A stretch of 64,000 nucleotides of DNA from Hybos culiciformis (Eukaryota; Arthropoda; Insecta; Diptera; Hybotidae), in the NCBI GenBank assembly GCA_964007475.1, contig OZ023273.1, positions 128,024,732 to 128,088,731 of the forward strand. The letters are read 5' to 3'. Shown here piece by piece: positions 1 to 11,537 of the stretch. Position numbers and translations under genes: made by a program. Position 1 is the stretch's first letter. The number at the start of each line of letters is the position of its first letter. The notes beneath the pieces were generated by a model. The model did no database searches and was not told the DNA's origin. It was given only the letters and a program-made list of their open reading frames with translations.

Positions 1-1870
1 TTTTTATTTTCCATCCCTCATTTTGTCCACAAGGATTTGAATTCTGGACAAAATAAAATAAATTTTGATTTTTACTTTATATTTTATATATATTTTGTTT
101 TGAATATACCTTTTATGGAAATATTTTTCACACTTCAATTATTTTCAAATAAATAAATAAGATTATTTTAAATTGAAAGAAAACATGAAAAAAGTTTTAA
201 AGTAGTATTTTTTATTTTACATATTTCCTTACAATTTTTTGTAAATTTTGTTTTTCATGTGCGATAAATATTACAATAATTCAGAGGCACCACAAACTAA
301 ATAATCAAACAAGATCAATATAGAAACTAAAGCTTAAACCTATTCTCCACAAGATTACTTTACTTGTATTAAAATTTTAAATTAGAAGAAAATTAATACG
401 AGTATATATATAGTAATACTGTATACATATAATATTCTTTAAGAAAAGGATAAGATCTAAATTTAAAATTAGTTCGATATCTTTATATTTCATCAACAAT
501 TTTCAGCGTACCTATCAGTGTAGATTAGAGCATCTTCGTACGAAAGAAAAAGCTGGCTGATACATATATGTTGAAAAAAATAAATGTACCACCGACTTTT
601 TAATGATTAATACTTAACAACAATAATTTCTATCAAAATAATTTTAAAATTATCAGAGTACGATAAATCATTTATCTAAGTTTCAACTTTTGTATTTTTA
701 AAAAAAATTCTAAAAATTATTAATTCCCAATGGATTATTGATTTCCATTTGCGAATTATCAGATTTTGTTTTTGAGATTCAATAAGTAAGTGCTATTGAC
801 TTTCGGGCAGTATTTTATTAAATTTTACTTGTTGTACATATAAAACATGAAAATTTTATGATTTTTCTGAAATCATATAAAATGTAATAAATTCGCAACA
901 AAATTCTACTTATTGAAATAAATCTTTCCCATTCGATAGTCTTGATTATTGAGACTAGCATAATATTCTTAAAAACCAAAATACGGAAATAAATGAACAA
1001 CAAATGTGTCGTTTATGAATTAAATAAATGTCAATTTAAATTTTAAAATACGATTGATAAAAATTAATTAACGAAGTTTGATTTTTTGGGTGAAACACTA
1101 CAATTTTATGACCAAGTTTAGGTTAGGGTTAGAGGTAAGAGCTTTTTGAGAAAATTTCATAATATAATTACATTATTTCCCATTAAGTTCTAATTTTTAG
1201 TAACTTTAGTTATAAGTTTTTATTTAAAAATTCACCAGGTTTTATGTTCATAAAATTTTCGTAATACATATAATGTACTTTTCGTTTTTGAACTTAAATA
1301 TTACATTAGAAAAGGCATATAAAACCTAAACTCAATATAGTATCTACTAATATCTAATAAATTAAAAATATGGAATTGATTTTGATAATATAGAATTTTG
1401 TGTAACTAATTTTGTGATTAGCTTTTGTAATTAGTTTGTTTTGTAATACAAGTTCTAAGTATCTTATATCTATTGTGTAAGAAAAAATAACGAAAATAGA
1501 GTATGAGAAAGAAAAAAATATATATATTATGATAGATGATGATATTAATGTTTTTATGAACTTCAAGTGTAGTAAGTATTTCTTTTTAAATGCCATTTTG
1601 TCCCTTCTTTATAATTTATATAATTTAATTTTAGTTTTTTTGTGTTTTCGGTTCAGTTAAAAAAAATTTGAAGTAAAAAATTGGATCGATCTTACAAATG
1701 TCACTAATGGTAACTAATGTGTACAAGATCACTCCGCACAAAACAAAGCTCTCTTAGAAGGCTTAAATTATTAATTATTCAAATCTCTAATGGTTCAATT
1801 GAAATATTGTGTGAAATTTCACTTCATTTTACTTCATGTTGAACTAAATAAATAATTAAAATTATGTCGT
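1..1870. other. AT-rich non-coding DNA, nothing recognised
   Basis: I see no exon-like composition, conserved motif or clear repeat here. Short open frames near 818-1003 and 1354-1596 (minus) are made of AT-rich, low-complexity codons with no family resemblance. Confidence 0.6.
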
Positions 1871-1954
1871 GTCTGGTCGGTGAACTGACATAACCGCGAA
1901 TGTCATAACCGCGAAAAATTTTTGTCATAACCGCGAAACTAGAATTTGTATGAG

Positions 1955-2396
1955 TTTCGCGGTTATAACAAAAATTTTTGTTATAACCGCGAAACTAATT
2001 TTATTTTTGTCATAACCGCGAATTCGCGGTTATGACAAAAAAAATGTTAAGTTTTTCGCGGTTATAACAAAAATTTTTGTTATAACCGCGAAATGATAAA
2101 AATCGAATTTTTGTGTTTCGCGGTTATAACAAAAATTTTTGTTATAACCGCGAAACACAAAAATTCGATTTTTGTCATTTCGCGGTTATAACAAAAATTT
2201 TTGTTATAACCGCGAAACACAAAAATTCGATTTTTTTCATTTCGCGGTTATAACAAAAATTTTTGTTATAAGCGCGAAACACAAAAATTCGATTTTTTTC
2301 ATTTCGCGGTTATAACAAAAATTTTTGTTATAACCGCGAAACACAAAAATCGAATTTTCGCGGTTATAACAAAAATTTTTGTTATAACCGCGAAAC
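1955..2396. repeat. Left array of seven 38-bp palindromes
   Basis: Each unit is TTCGCGGTTATAACAAAAA followed by its reverse complement. Units lie near 1955, 2054, 2116, 2178, 2240, 2303 and 2357, mostly 61-63 bp apart. Spacers contain ATCGAATTTTTGTG-type sequence or its reverse complement. The unit at 2240 has one damaged half-site (AGCGCG for ACCGCG). The half-site shares CGCGGTTAT with the terminal repeats, so the units look like amplified subterminal motifs. Confidence 0.85.
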
Positions 2397-2454
2397 ACAA
2401 AAACTCGATCATTTTGAAAAATGTAATAAGACCTCGATAAAAAAATGCTGTGAG

Positions 2455-2583
2455 GTAAGCACACGGAGGGGGGGCAGCAGGGCGGCGGGCGGGCGGTTGG
2501 TCAGTGGGATTTGCGGCGCTAGCCGCAAATCCCACTGACCAACCGCCCGCCCGCCGCCCTGCTGCCCCCCTCCGTGTGCTTAT
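2455..2583. repeat. GC-rich hairpin A in the core of the palindromic element
   Basis: Two arms of about 62 nt (2455-2517 and 2522-2583) pair around the tetraloop GCTA. They differ by one G in the G-run next to GCAGCAGGG. The inner stem reads GGTCAGTGGGATTTGCGGC. GC content is far above the rest of the window. A second related hairpin follows at 2611-2744. Confidence 0.85.
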
Positions 2584-2610
2584 CCCACAACATTTTTTTT
2601 TCGAGGTCTG

Positions 2611-2744
2611 GTAAGCACACGGAAGGGGGGGGCAGCAGGGCGGCGGGCGGGCGGTTGGTCAGTGGGATTTGCGGCGCCAGCCGCAAATCCCACTGACCAA
2701 CCGCCCGCCCGCCGCCCTGCTGCCCCCCCCCTCCTGTGTGCTTA
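2611..2744. repeat. GC-rich hairpin B in the core of the palindromic element
   Basis: This is a near-copy of hairpin A in the same orientation, with loop GCCA instead of GCTA and small length changes in the G and C runs. The flanks of the A-B pair (2430-2455 and 2745-2770) are themselves inverted (CCTCGATAAAAAAATG against CATTTTTTTATCGAGG). The core is therefore an inverted-repeat element holding two tandem hairpins, nested in the larger palindrome. Confidence 0.85.
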
Positions 2745-2805
2745 CCACACAACATTTTTTTATCGAGGTCTTATTTCATTTTTCAAAATGATCGAGTTTT
2801 TGGGT

Positions 2806-3093
2806 TTCGCGGTTATAACAAAAATTTTTGTTATAACCGCGAAATGAAAAAAAAACGAATTTTTGTGTTTCGCGGTTATAACAAAAATTTTTGTTATAAC
2901 CGCGAAATGATAAAAATTGATTTTTTGTGTTTCGCGGTTATAACAAAAATTTTTGTTATAACCGCGAAACACAAAAATTCGATTTTTGTCATTTCGCGGT
3001 TATAACATAAATTTTTGTTATAACCGCGAAATGATAAAAATCGAAATTTTGTGTTTCGCGGTTATAACAAAAATTTTTGTTATAACCGCGAAA
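2806..3093. repeat. Right array of five 38-bp palindromes
   Basis: Units lie near 2806, 2868, 2930, 2992 and 3054, with the same 62-bp spacing and spacer motifs as the left array. The unit at 2992 has one base change in the first half-site (ACATAAATT). Outside them, 3124-3238 holds single CGCGGTTATGACA half-sites that mirror the left end. Confidence 0.85.
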
Positions 3094-3254
3094 CGAAATT
3101 TTTTCAATTTTTTGCCATATTTTTTCGCGGTTATGACAAAAAAAAATATAAGACATTTTTCGCGGTTATGACACTTTTATTTTTTATTTCGCGGTTATGA
3201 CAAAAAAGTTTCGCGGTTATGACATTCGCGGTTATGTCATGTAGCCGTCTGGTC

Positions 3255-3900
3255 TTGCCTATGTAATTAAATGATATTAATTTTTAATTAAATTTTTCAA
3301 ATATTGTTACAAAAATAATAAAATAATTTTTAATAATCAATCCGTTAAAATTAATTAATTTTAATCATACCTTTTGAAATTAATATAAATTTAAAATCAA
3401 ATTTGTTAAAAACAGATCAGCATTAAGGGAAGTGAATGAACTATTCAAAGCGATTTAAAAAAAAATAAAATTTATATAGTAATAATCTTCTATTCTTGAT
3501 GTAAAATAATGTACGATTAATTTTTTGATCGCATCTACTTTTTTTTCTGGAACTGTCAAGTTCTTTCCACTTATCAAGTATGAAAAACACTTTTAGCAGT
3601 TGAAATTTGCACTTTTTTTCTGGAAATATATTTAAGTGTCAACAAGGTGCAAGAATGGAGGGTACCTAAGTAGTAGATAATTTTTTAATCAGAATTGCTA
3701 TTTTATCGAATAACAAAATACATACTTATTCAGAGGACCTTTTAAATATAGTTTCATTAGTGTAATTTCTCGATTTTATTTTTCAGTTAGTAAGTAATTA
3801 ATGTTCTATTTATTTCAAGAAAGTCACTCCAACCCTGATTCAGTAAAAACAATTATTGTTTAATTAATAATTTATTCCAAATAAACGTCCCTTAACTAAA
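3255..3900. other. AT-rich DNA upstream of the odorant receptor gene
   Basis: This stretch lies between the palindromic element and the receptor promoter. I see no gene or repeat in it. It would hold proximal regulatory sequence of the receptor gene, but no site can be assigned by eye. Confidence 0.5.
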
Positions 3901-3904
3901 ATGG

Positions 3905-3912
3905 TATAAATA
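3905..3912 (+). promoter_or_regulatory. TATA box of the odorant receptor gene
   Basis: TATAAATA lies 79 bp upstream of the ATG at 3991. It is the best TATA match in the 5' flank and leaves room for a short 5' UTR of roughly 50 nt. The start site itself is not determined. Confidence 0.5.
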
Positions 3913-3990
3913 AGAACTCTTTTGGCATTTTATTAGTTTTATTGTGGTATTTATAATCTTATATGGTATTTTAATAAATAAAGTAATAAA

Positions 3991-6900
3991 ATGATTAAAT
4001 CATCGAAAACTGTAGTAGATAACTACATTTGGCCAAAACAATTTTTTTATCAAGCTGTAAATATATGTCATGTCGTTGGTATTTGGAAAATTAAAAGTTT
4101 TTCATCATGGATGTATCCATTTTTGTATTTGGAAAGATTTGTTGTAAGCGTTATTGTTATAATGTGAAATATTCTAATGCTAATGCTATTGAAATTACTG
4201 CCTTAAAGCTTAATATTTCTTTTATTTTCTATTAAATTTTTTTATTTTTATTTTTCATTCAAAATAAAGGTCGTAATAATTTTTGGGTGGTTTTTTGTTG
4301 CCTGTTTAGTTTCTTCTTCAATTAATTTCTACAAAGAGAGGGATATATTTCGTTCTATGGATGTTGGATCATTTTCAATTGATATTTCGATATGTATAAT
4401 TAAAGTTATGGTATTAATTGCACATGAAGAAAAAATTATTGCATATGTTAAAAAGTTGGAAAATTTTGCAAAGAAATGCTCAAATAAAGATTATGTTACA
4501 GAATCTCTAATTTTGTATAATCGCTTGTTTTACATTGGAACAATTTCCATGGTGAACGCATCTATTTGCTATACTTGCGGTCCATTGGTCACAGGAGAAC
4601 GTTATTTGGCGTTCAAGACATCATTACCTTTTGGACTTCAACTATTCGAAACACCTACCTACGAAATAATGTTAACTTATGAAATATTTTGTGCTGGATT
4701 AAATTGTGCTTTTGGAATGATTTTTAATACGGTAAGCTAACATAATTTAAGATTAATCCGAATTTAATCTAATTCTCAACAGTTCTGTGATTTTGAATGT
4801 GGAAAGTTAATTTTTTCACTTTGAATTTAGTTTGTGATTTATAGCTTTGTTAAAAATCTTTAGAAGAGTAAGTTTTGAAAAAGTCATTTGCGATTTATTT
4901 TCAGTTTTATTGTGGAATATTACTCATTATAGCGGACGTTATGAAAAATTTCAATGCTAATTTTAGGAAGAAACTAATTGAAGGAAAATTGCAAGAATCC
5001 GAGGATATAAAATGCTTATCTTATTTCGTTGAAGAATACAATGATATAATGAAGTAAGTGAAATTTATTCTTTAAATTTAATTAACTTATATTTAATAAC
5101 TATTATATGTATTACAAATATTTTGGCTCGGCTGCAAAATCACTAAAATCATTTAAAATTTAATTGCTTTTCTTATTTAATGGAGACTGTTTAGTTTAGT
5201 TTAAGTCTAAAAGAGGAATGTTATTTTAAAATAAATTATCAAAAGTTTCTTTTTTTTATCATTTTCGAATTTAAAAGTGCAGATATTCATTTTCTTATTT
5301 AATGGAGACTGTTTAGTTTAGTTTAAGTCTAAAAGAGGAATGTTATTTTAAAATAAATTATCAAAAGTTTTTTTTTTTTTATCATTTTCGAATTTAAAAG
5401 TGCAGATATTCATTTTCTTATTTAATGGAGACTGTTTAGTTTAGTTTAAGTCTAAAAGAGGAATGTTATTTTAAAATAAATTATCAAAAGTTTCTTTTTT
5501 TTATCATTTTCGAATTTAAAAGTGCAGATATTCATTTTTTAAATTAGAAAAATAATTCTAACTTACCTTTTGTGTATAAAATATAAATTAATATTTGAGT
5601 ACTGAAATTTTTTAAGATCTGAATATTTTCTCACTTAATTTATTATTTATTCCTTAGTTCTTAATGTTGTTGCCTCTTTCGTTACAGATTCATTAAAGAA
5701 ACACAACAAACTTTTCTGTTCACAAATTTAATACATTTTGCTGACGCTTATATTTTGCTTGGATTATTTGTGTTTCAATTTTCTAATGTAAGTATAAATA
5801 GCTTTGCAAATTTATGATAAGATATAACCCCGGTAAGTTATTATTTACAAAATAATTTGTTTTTAATAAATTGCCATAAAAATTAATAATTTATTCTTCT
5901 AATATTGAACTTACTCACAACAAAATTTTTTTGAGTCCTTTAATGAAATTTCATCGTGAAAATATTAATCGTAAAAACATACGCATTTAAAACACCTATC
6001 TTGCAAGTTTGCCTTTCGTGATACAAATGAACTTTATTAATCTATTTTTTATTTAACCTACAAGTTTAATTGAACGCTACATTAAGCTCAAAGAAATGTA
6101 AATATTAAAATCAAATTTTCAAATTCTAAAAGGTTCCACCAACACAACTTCGCTTTTACACCAACATTTTTGGAACAATTGCGAGCATTTTTGAAGTTGT
6201 TATATATTGTCAATTCGGACAGCGAATCGCCGATGAGGTAATTTTAAAATACTGTAAATATATAATTATTTCATTTATCGCATCTAAATAAATTAAAGTA
6301 AATTCTAATAAAAATTAAAATTTTTTATACATATATACCTAAACTTTGTAAAGTTTTATTACGTTTTTTTATTGAAGTCAAATTGTATTAAAGTCAATTT
6401 TGTGTTTATTGCAATTTTAACTTTTAATCATAGTCCAGGATAATCCAGAGAGTTACTTATGTAAGAAATGCATATTAGCTATTTGAATTCTATGAAAATA
6501 CAAATCGAGAATATATGTGGATGTTGGTTGTCGGGTTGGCGATTCTGTTGAGTAAATAAAACTCTCCACTAATTTTTATCTACTTACATCCAATCAAACT
6601 TTATTATTCTTAGTTTTTTTTACAACTATAATCTAAATTATAAATTTGATTTTACTTTTTTAATTATAATTTTTAACTATAAAAAATTATTTTTATTTTT
6701 AATTATAATTTTATTTTAAAATTTATTTTAATTTTCATTTATAAATTTTTGAATTTTAATTTTTGATTTATAATTCTAATTCCTTCCGGAATTCTTTTCT
6801 TAATATTAATTTTAAAACTTTTCTTTTTCTGACTAAATTCGACTTTATGTTTTCACTAACTCAATTCGACTCCTCAAATTTCTTTCTTTTTCTTATCAGG

Positions 6901-7615
6901 AAATTATTATTGGACGTGTCGAGTACACTCTCTGACAGCTTTGTTAAACAGTTGCGCATTTGCTAGCTGTGCGCTGATAGATTGTTTGTAGTTTACTCGA
7001 CACGGCCGGATAACTTGTAGTGTTGCCACTACATATATAGCACGAAAAAACCGTAATAAAATTGATTGACGATAATAAAATTTTATTTCGTACGTTTTCT
7101 AGTCAGTGGTGTTCTGGAATCAATTATATGAAGTTGACTGGTACAATAGAACGTTGAAATTTCAGAAATTAATTTTATTTGCGATGCGTGGATGTCAAGA
7201 AACAGTTTTTGTTTCAGCGGGGAAAATAACAACATTATCAAGTGAAACGTTGATGAATGTGAGTTCAATACTTTTGTTTTATTTAAATAAGTATTTAATA
7301 AATAAGAATTGAGCAGGATATTTAAAGGCCTTAATAAAGTTGTTAAGTTCTTAATCTATAAATTTATTAATTCCGCTTAGTAAAGTGATGACTCTAAAAT
7401 TCGCCTTTTTATGTAACTAGGTAATAAGTACATAAGGAACGAATAAAAATGTGACTCACTAAAGACCAATTATCGAAATTCAATCCATATTCGATATTTA
7501 TCAGTACTCTTTTGAACGAAAAATTAATAAATATTTATTTTATTTTTATTTTAAGGTCATTAGAGCCACAGCAGCGTATTATACTTTTTTAAAAAATGTT
7601 CAAAGCAAAGCATAA
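3991..7615 (+). CDS. Odorant receptor (insect 7tm_6 family), complete, seven exons
   Basis: Ligand-binding subunit that would pair with Orco in the dendritic membrane of olfactory neurons to form an odour-gated cation channel. Exons: 3991-4143, 4270-4731, 4905-5053, 5688-5787, 6133-6237, 7103-7258, 7556-7615. All introns are GT-AG; phases are 0,0,2,0,0,0. The joined frame is open for 394 residues, a normal family length. Hydrophobic segments lie near residues 45-70, 86-103, 131-155, 184-222, 267-288, 293-314 and 371-391. Family marks are the LPFG (170-173) followed by YE pairs (182-183, 188-189), the YCQFGQRIADES stretch (313-324) leading to YEVDW (332-336), and a C-terminal ATAAYYTFLKN. A TATA box precedes the start and AATAAA follows the stop. 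No frame damage is visible. The exact receptor lineage and ligand cannot be told from sequence. Confidence 0.93.
5165..5537. repeat. 122-bp tandem repeat, three copies, in receptor intron 3
   Basis: Three head-to-tail copies start near 5171, 5293 and 5416 (period 122-123 bp), each containing TCTTATTTAATGGAGACTG and ending near GTGCAGATATTC. They are nearly identical apart from the length of a poly(T) run, so the expansion is recent. They lie wholly inside intron 3 (5054-5687) and do not touch the splice sites. Confidence 0.93.
6913..7008. mobile_element. Short foldback element in receptor intron 5
   Basis: About 95 bp bounded by CGTGTCGAGTACACT and its near reverse complement AGTTTACTCGACACGG. 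GC content is higher than in the surrounding intron. It may be a small inverted-repeat element. A separate 6-bp hairpin (GTAGTG TTGC CACTAC) follows near 7018. The intron (6238-7102) keeps normal splice sites. Confidence 0.5.
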
Positions 7616-7616
7616 A

Positions 7617-7622
7617 AATAAA
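7617..7622 (+). terminator. Poly(A) signal of the odorant receptor gene
   Basis: AATAAA begins one base after the stop codon (7613-7615). A second AATAAA at 7774-7779 gives an alternative, more usual 3' UTR of about 180 nt. Confidence 0.45.
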
Positions 7623-7629
7623 ACGATTA

Positions 7630-10600
7630 ATATATAATTATAATTTATATTTATATATTTATTTATTGAATTTGAATCACAAGCTTATTTACATGTATGT
7701 TAATCTAAATATTGTACATGTATGTTAATCTAACTTTAAGTATATAAATATAATTGTAAGAATGCAAATTATGAATAAAATCATTTTTCAAGTTTTTAAA
7801 GGATTTTTTATTTTCATTAAATTGTCAGTATTAATCTAAATGTAATTTATGTTTTACATTCCGAGATTTGAAGTCCACATTCTTGAAGTCAAAATAAATA
7901 AAATTCACAACATTTATATTGTAAGTATTTGAAATTGAATTTTTTTTTTTCAAAAGTTCCAATTTATAGTATTATTCGTAACAGAAAACTTCAAAGCTTA
8001 TATTGTTGCATGTTTTAAAATTAAAAACAAGGAAAAAAAACAATTTATTTTCGAAAATATGTATATACCTAATATTGAATTAGTTTTCCAAAACTTTTTG
8101 AATAAAGTAACGATGTCAAGTTGATTTTATACGAATAAGATAAATTTATTTAATAATTTTGTAGCTTCTGAAATTTAATTTTTTTGAAATCGTTGATTTT
8201 TTTGTTCTTAAAAACGTAACTTGTTTCTAGAAAAAAACAAAAGTGACAAGTCCGCAAGTTGTGTATGATTTTCATATATTTATATATTTAATTACTAATG
8301 TCAATATACTTTTTTAGAACGTACTTTTCATAAAATGAATACATAAAATTATATATGCAGTCCCTTCTAAAAAAAATATTTTGTTCCTTTTTTCAATTTT
8401 CATAAAATAATTCGAAAACAATAAATTCTTTAAAATTTTATCCTTCCTAGGCAAAATAAAATTTTATTTTGTAAATCAAAACCCTTAATTACATTATTAT
8501 TATTATTATTATTATTTTAATTATGAATATTTAAGTGAGATAAAACTCATTTACAATAAATTAATTAAAATGTAAGTAAACATTGTTTTTTAATCCTTTT
8601 TTATTTCACTAAGTACCTATGTCTGTTCCCTTTCATATATCTCAAAAAGAAAAAAATCAGTTTCATTTACTTTAAGAATTCTATGAAGGTATATTGGCTA
8701 AATAATAATTAAATATTAATGAATTTAAATTTTAGAAATATTTTAATGGGCAAAATAATAAGGCCATATTTACAATGGCTGGTTATCAAACGGCAATTTT
8801 TTAACATCAACATTTTAAAGTGATACTGTCATTAAATGTACAAATTAAGTTGTATTGTTTATACTTTCTTCGAAGAAATTAAATTACAGTATAAAATACT
8901 TTGTAATATTGAATATAAACATTTTTTCTTCGACCGAGTTCCCAATGAGGCAAAGAAGTATAAGCTTGGCAAATAAATTCCAACAAATTCCAGTTTATTT
9001 TCCGAGATATTGACTCTATTCCGGCTCAAAGTCGCTATGATGTGTAATTTTATAAAAAAAGTTATTAAAAACTTTCCAGCTTGTTTAAAATTACTTTCTT
9101 TAATGTGTTTTGATTGTTAAAATAAAACTTACAAGTATAATACAATATAACATATTTATATATATACCAGCATATTGTATATAGCGTAATAACTTTTTCA
9201 ACGTACTTTTTAGCGCGTACTCTACTTTATTATTCTTTAGGGAATTTTTTTTTAGTAAAAATACCAATTTGAATATTTAACCATTAATTAAGAAGAAATT
9301 GAGAAAAATAAAAATTAAAAATTTATACTAATTATGTATTTTCACACTTTGTCTTTCTTATAGTTAAAAAAAAAAAAAAAACTTAAATAAAAATTTTAAT
9401 AAAGAAAAAGTGTTATTGCCATGTTTTTTTTTTGTTCTTGTGCAAATTAAATTTTTCTACAGGAGGGGTTCGTGATCTTAATTTGAATGAATTTTAAAAT
9501 ATATTTTTTTTTATCTTACATGATTTACACTTTGACTATGCAGATGAATGCAGTATTTTTGAAAAATGTCGCGGTTTATTTAAGAAATAATAATGCTTGA
9601 TTTTGTTGTTGGAATTTTTTTATGGAGTTAGAAGCATAGGAGATTATTACTTCAAGGGAATACTGAATTGAAAAGAATTCGCATACATACAGAAAATCTA
9701 TAAATAATGTCCTTTCATTAAAAATTACAAAATAATGTAATATAAATATATAAAGTAAATAAAAATACATTTTTCAGTGCCAAAAATTTTTGAATGATTA
9801 ATAACTATCATAACATTTGCATTTCGGCTCAATAAAGCGATAAAATGTGAAATAAAAACGTGATATTATAAAAATATTTTTCTTTCATAGCTTATGCCAG
9901 AGAGAGAGATTAAACAGTAGAAATAAATATTCGTGTTTATGTAAATAATAATATATTCACTTACTGTTTATAAACTAATTTATGTTTTAAACATATATCA
10001 TGATGGGTCAAAAATTCTGAATAAGCACCACAGTTTTTTTTTTCCATATTTTGTCAAAAGAAATATATAAAAATGGACATTTTTGTTAAATTTAATTTTC
10101 GTGAATACTTGTTAAAAAAAAAAACTTTTTAGAAAAGGGTTGAAATATTTATTGGTAAAAGTAATTTATTTACAATTACTTAGAAAATTTTCTTTTATTT
10201 CCCATCGGAATTTTCCTTAACTAAATAAAAAAAAAAAAAAATTGGAAATAATTTAATTTTTATTGAATAGTATAGTATCGTAAACAATCGTCAAACTAAT
10301 TTCTTGTACAAAAAAAATCACTTACATAAATATGAAACATTTATTTCTATTTGTGTTTTTTTTTCATGAATGTACAAAACATATTTTTCTATTCCTTTAC
10401 ATTCGAAATATCAAAGTTCCAAACAAGCAAAACTACAAATCTCAGTTCATTTATGGCACTACATTATCGCTCGCCCACCTTTATCTTCAAGAAATCTTTT
10501 ATACAACATTACAGCAAGGAATGTAAAAAAAAAGGCAGAAACAGAAAACATCCTCTGACAAGAATTAATTTTCTTTCAAAATAATCAATCATATATTGTG

Positions 10601-11537
10601 CTATGCAGTTGAGTGTTGGCTTTTTAATTTTTTTTTTTTTATTTACATGAACGTGTACTGTATGTGTTTGGCTAGGTGCATGAAATATACACATTTTTAA
10701 TTACACGTTTTTAATTATTTCGTAATGTATTTGTAGTATAATTTAATTTAATATTTTAAAATTCAGGAATTATTTAGACTTACCTATGTACTAAAAATTA
10801 ATTAATTAATTAATTACCTATCTACTAAAAATATTATACTATTTTTATATCATAATCATCAAACCACTATAATTTTTCTGAAATATTTTTAATTCTTAAA
10901 TTTTCATCCCATATCATTCTATAAAATTTATGTACGCGTTTCACAGTTTCTTTTTCATTTTTTCTCAAAAATTTACAATTGTAGGCATTCATAATTATTT
11001 ACTATCATTGTTATTGTGAATTATAACAACAGCAACAGCAGCAATACACAATTATTCAATTCACAATAAACAAAATTTATTACTGCCGTGAGAACATAAA
11101 ATGTAACAGTCGTTGAAAATTAAGTTACGAAAATTTACTGCCTTCAACTAAGTTTTTTTTTTTTAAATGATGAAAGAATCAATGAAGAAAATCGAACTTA
11201 TTTTGAATTTAATTTTAAATTTAATATACAAAATCTTTTTGATTATTTTTTAGTTTTTTTCTTCTTTTGTCGGAATAAAAATACATACAACGATACAATC
11301 CCATAGATTTTATTTGTCAAATTTGGATTTCAACTCTTGAAGAATAATATTTAAGTCTAGTAGTAATGGACATATTTAAAAAACCAAATATGTTAAAATT
11401 ATGTTAAATTTTGTAACACATTGTTACAAGAGTTATTGCAGTAAAAACAAAAGGATTTAACTTTAATTTTTTACAAAATTGAAAAAATTAACGACTTATG
11501 TTGGGGCAGACACAAAATTATTATCGCTAATCGGGTT
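7630..11537. other. AT-rich intergenic DNA, no gene seen
   Basis: Only low-complexity AT sequence, poly(A)/(T) runs and a short ATT microsatellite (about 8493-8516) are visible. Overlapping open frames near 10332-10584 are compositional; none resembles a known family. Confidence 0.55.
8493..8516. repeat. (ATT)n microsatellite
   Basis: Eight consecutive ATT triplets. Confidence 0.9.

Larger units (their letters stand above)
1879..3246. mobile_element. 1368-bp palindromic non-autonomous DNA element with 8-bp target duplication
   Basis: The two ends carry a perfect 30-bp inverted repeat (1887-1916 against 3209-3238) beginning GACATAACCGCGAA. Just outside, GTCTGGTC occurs in the same orientation at 1871-1878 and 3247-3254, as expected of an 8-bp target-site duplication. 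If so, the terminal bases are GGTGAACT and, read inward from the other end, GGCTACAT, so the outermost 8 bp match only partly. Inside are 12 copies of a ~38-bp perfect or near-perfect palindrome (half-site TTCGCGGTTATAACAAAAA) about 62 bp apart, seven left and five right of a GC-rich core. No transposase frame exists; the open frames here are read-through of the palindromes. An 8-bp duplication is made by hAT, P and a few other superfamilies. The duplication read on the other strand, GACCAGAC, is close to the known P-element target preference, but the ends do not look like P or hAT termini, so the family is left open. Confidence 0.75.

Noticed and set aside
2519..2755. Pro/Gly/Arg-rich frames in the GC-rich core
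   Set aside because: These arise from the hairpin arms read in either direction, not from a gene.
2237..3171. Several 60-90-codon open frames on both strands within the palindromic element
   Set aside because: They repeat the same phrase (RGYNKNFCYNRE / AVITKIFVITAK) because they read through the 38-bp palindromes. Both strands are open by symmetry, with no coding evidence.
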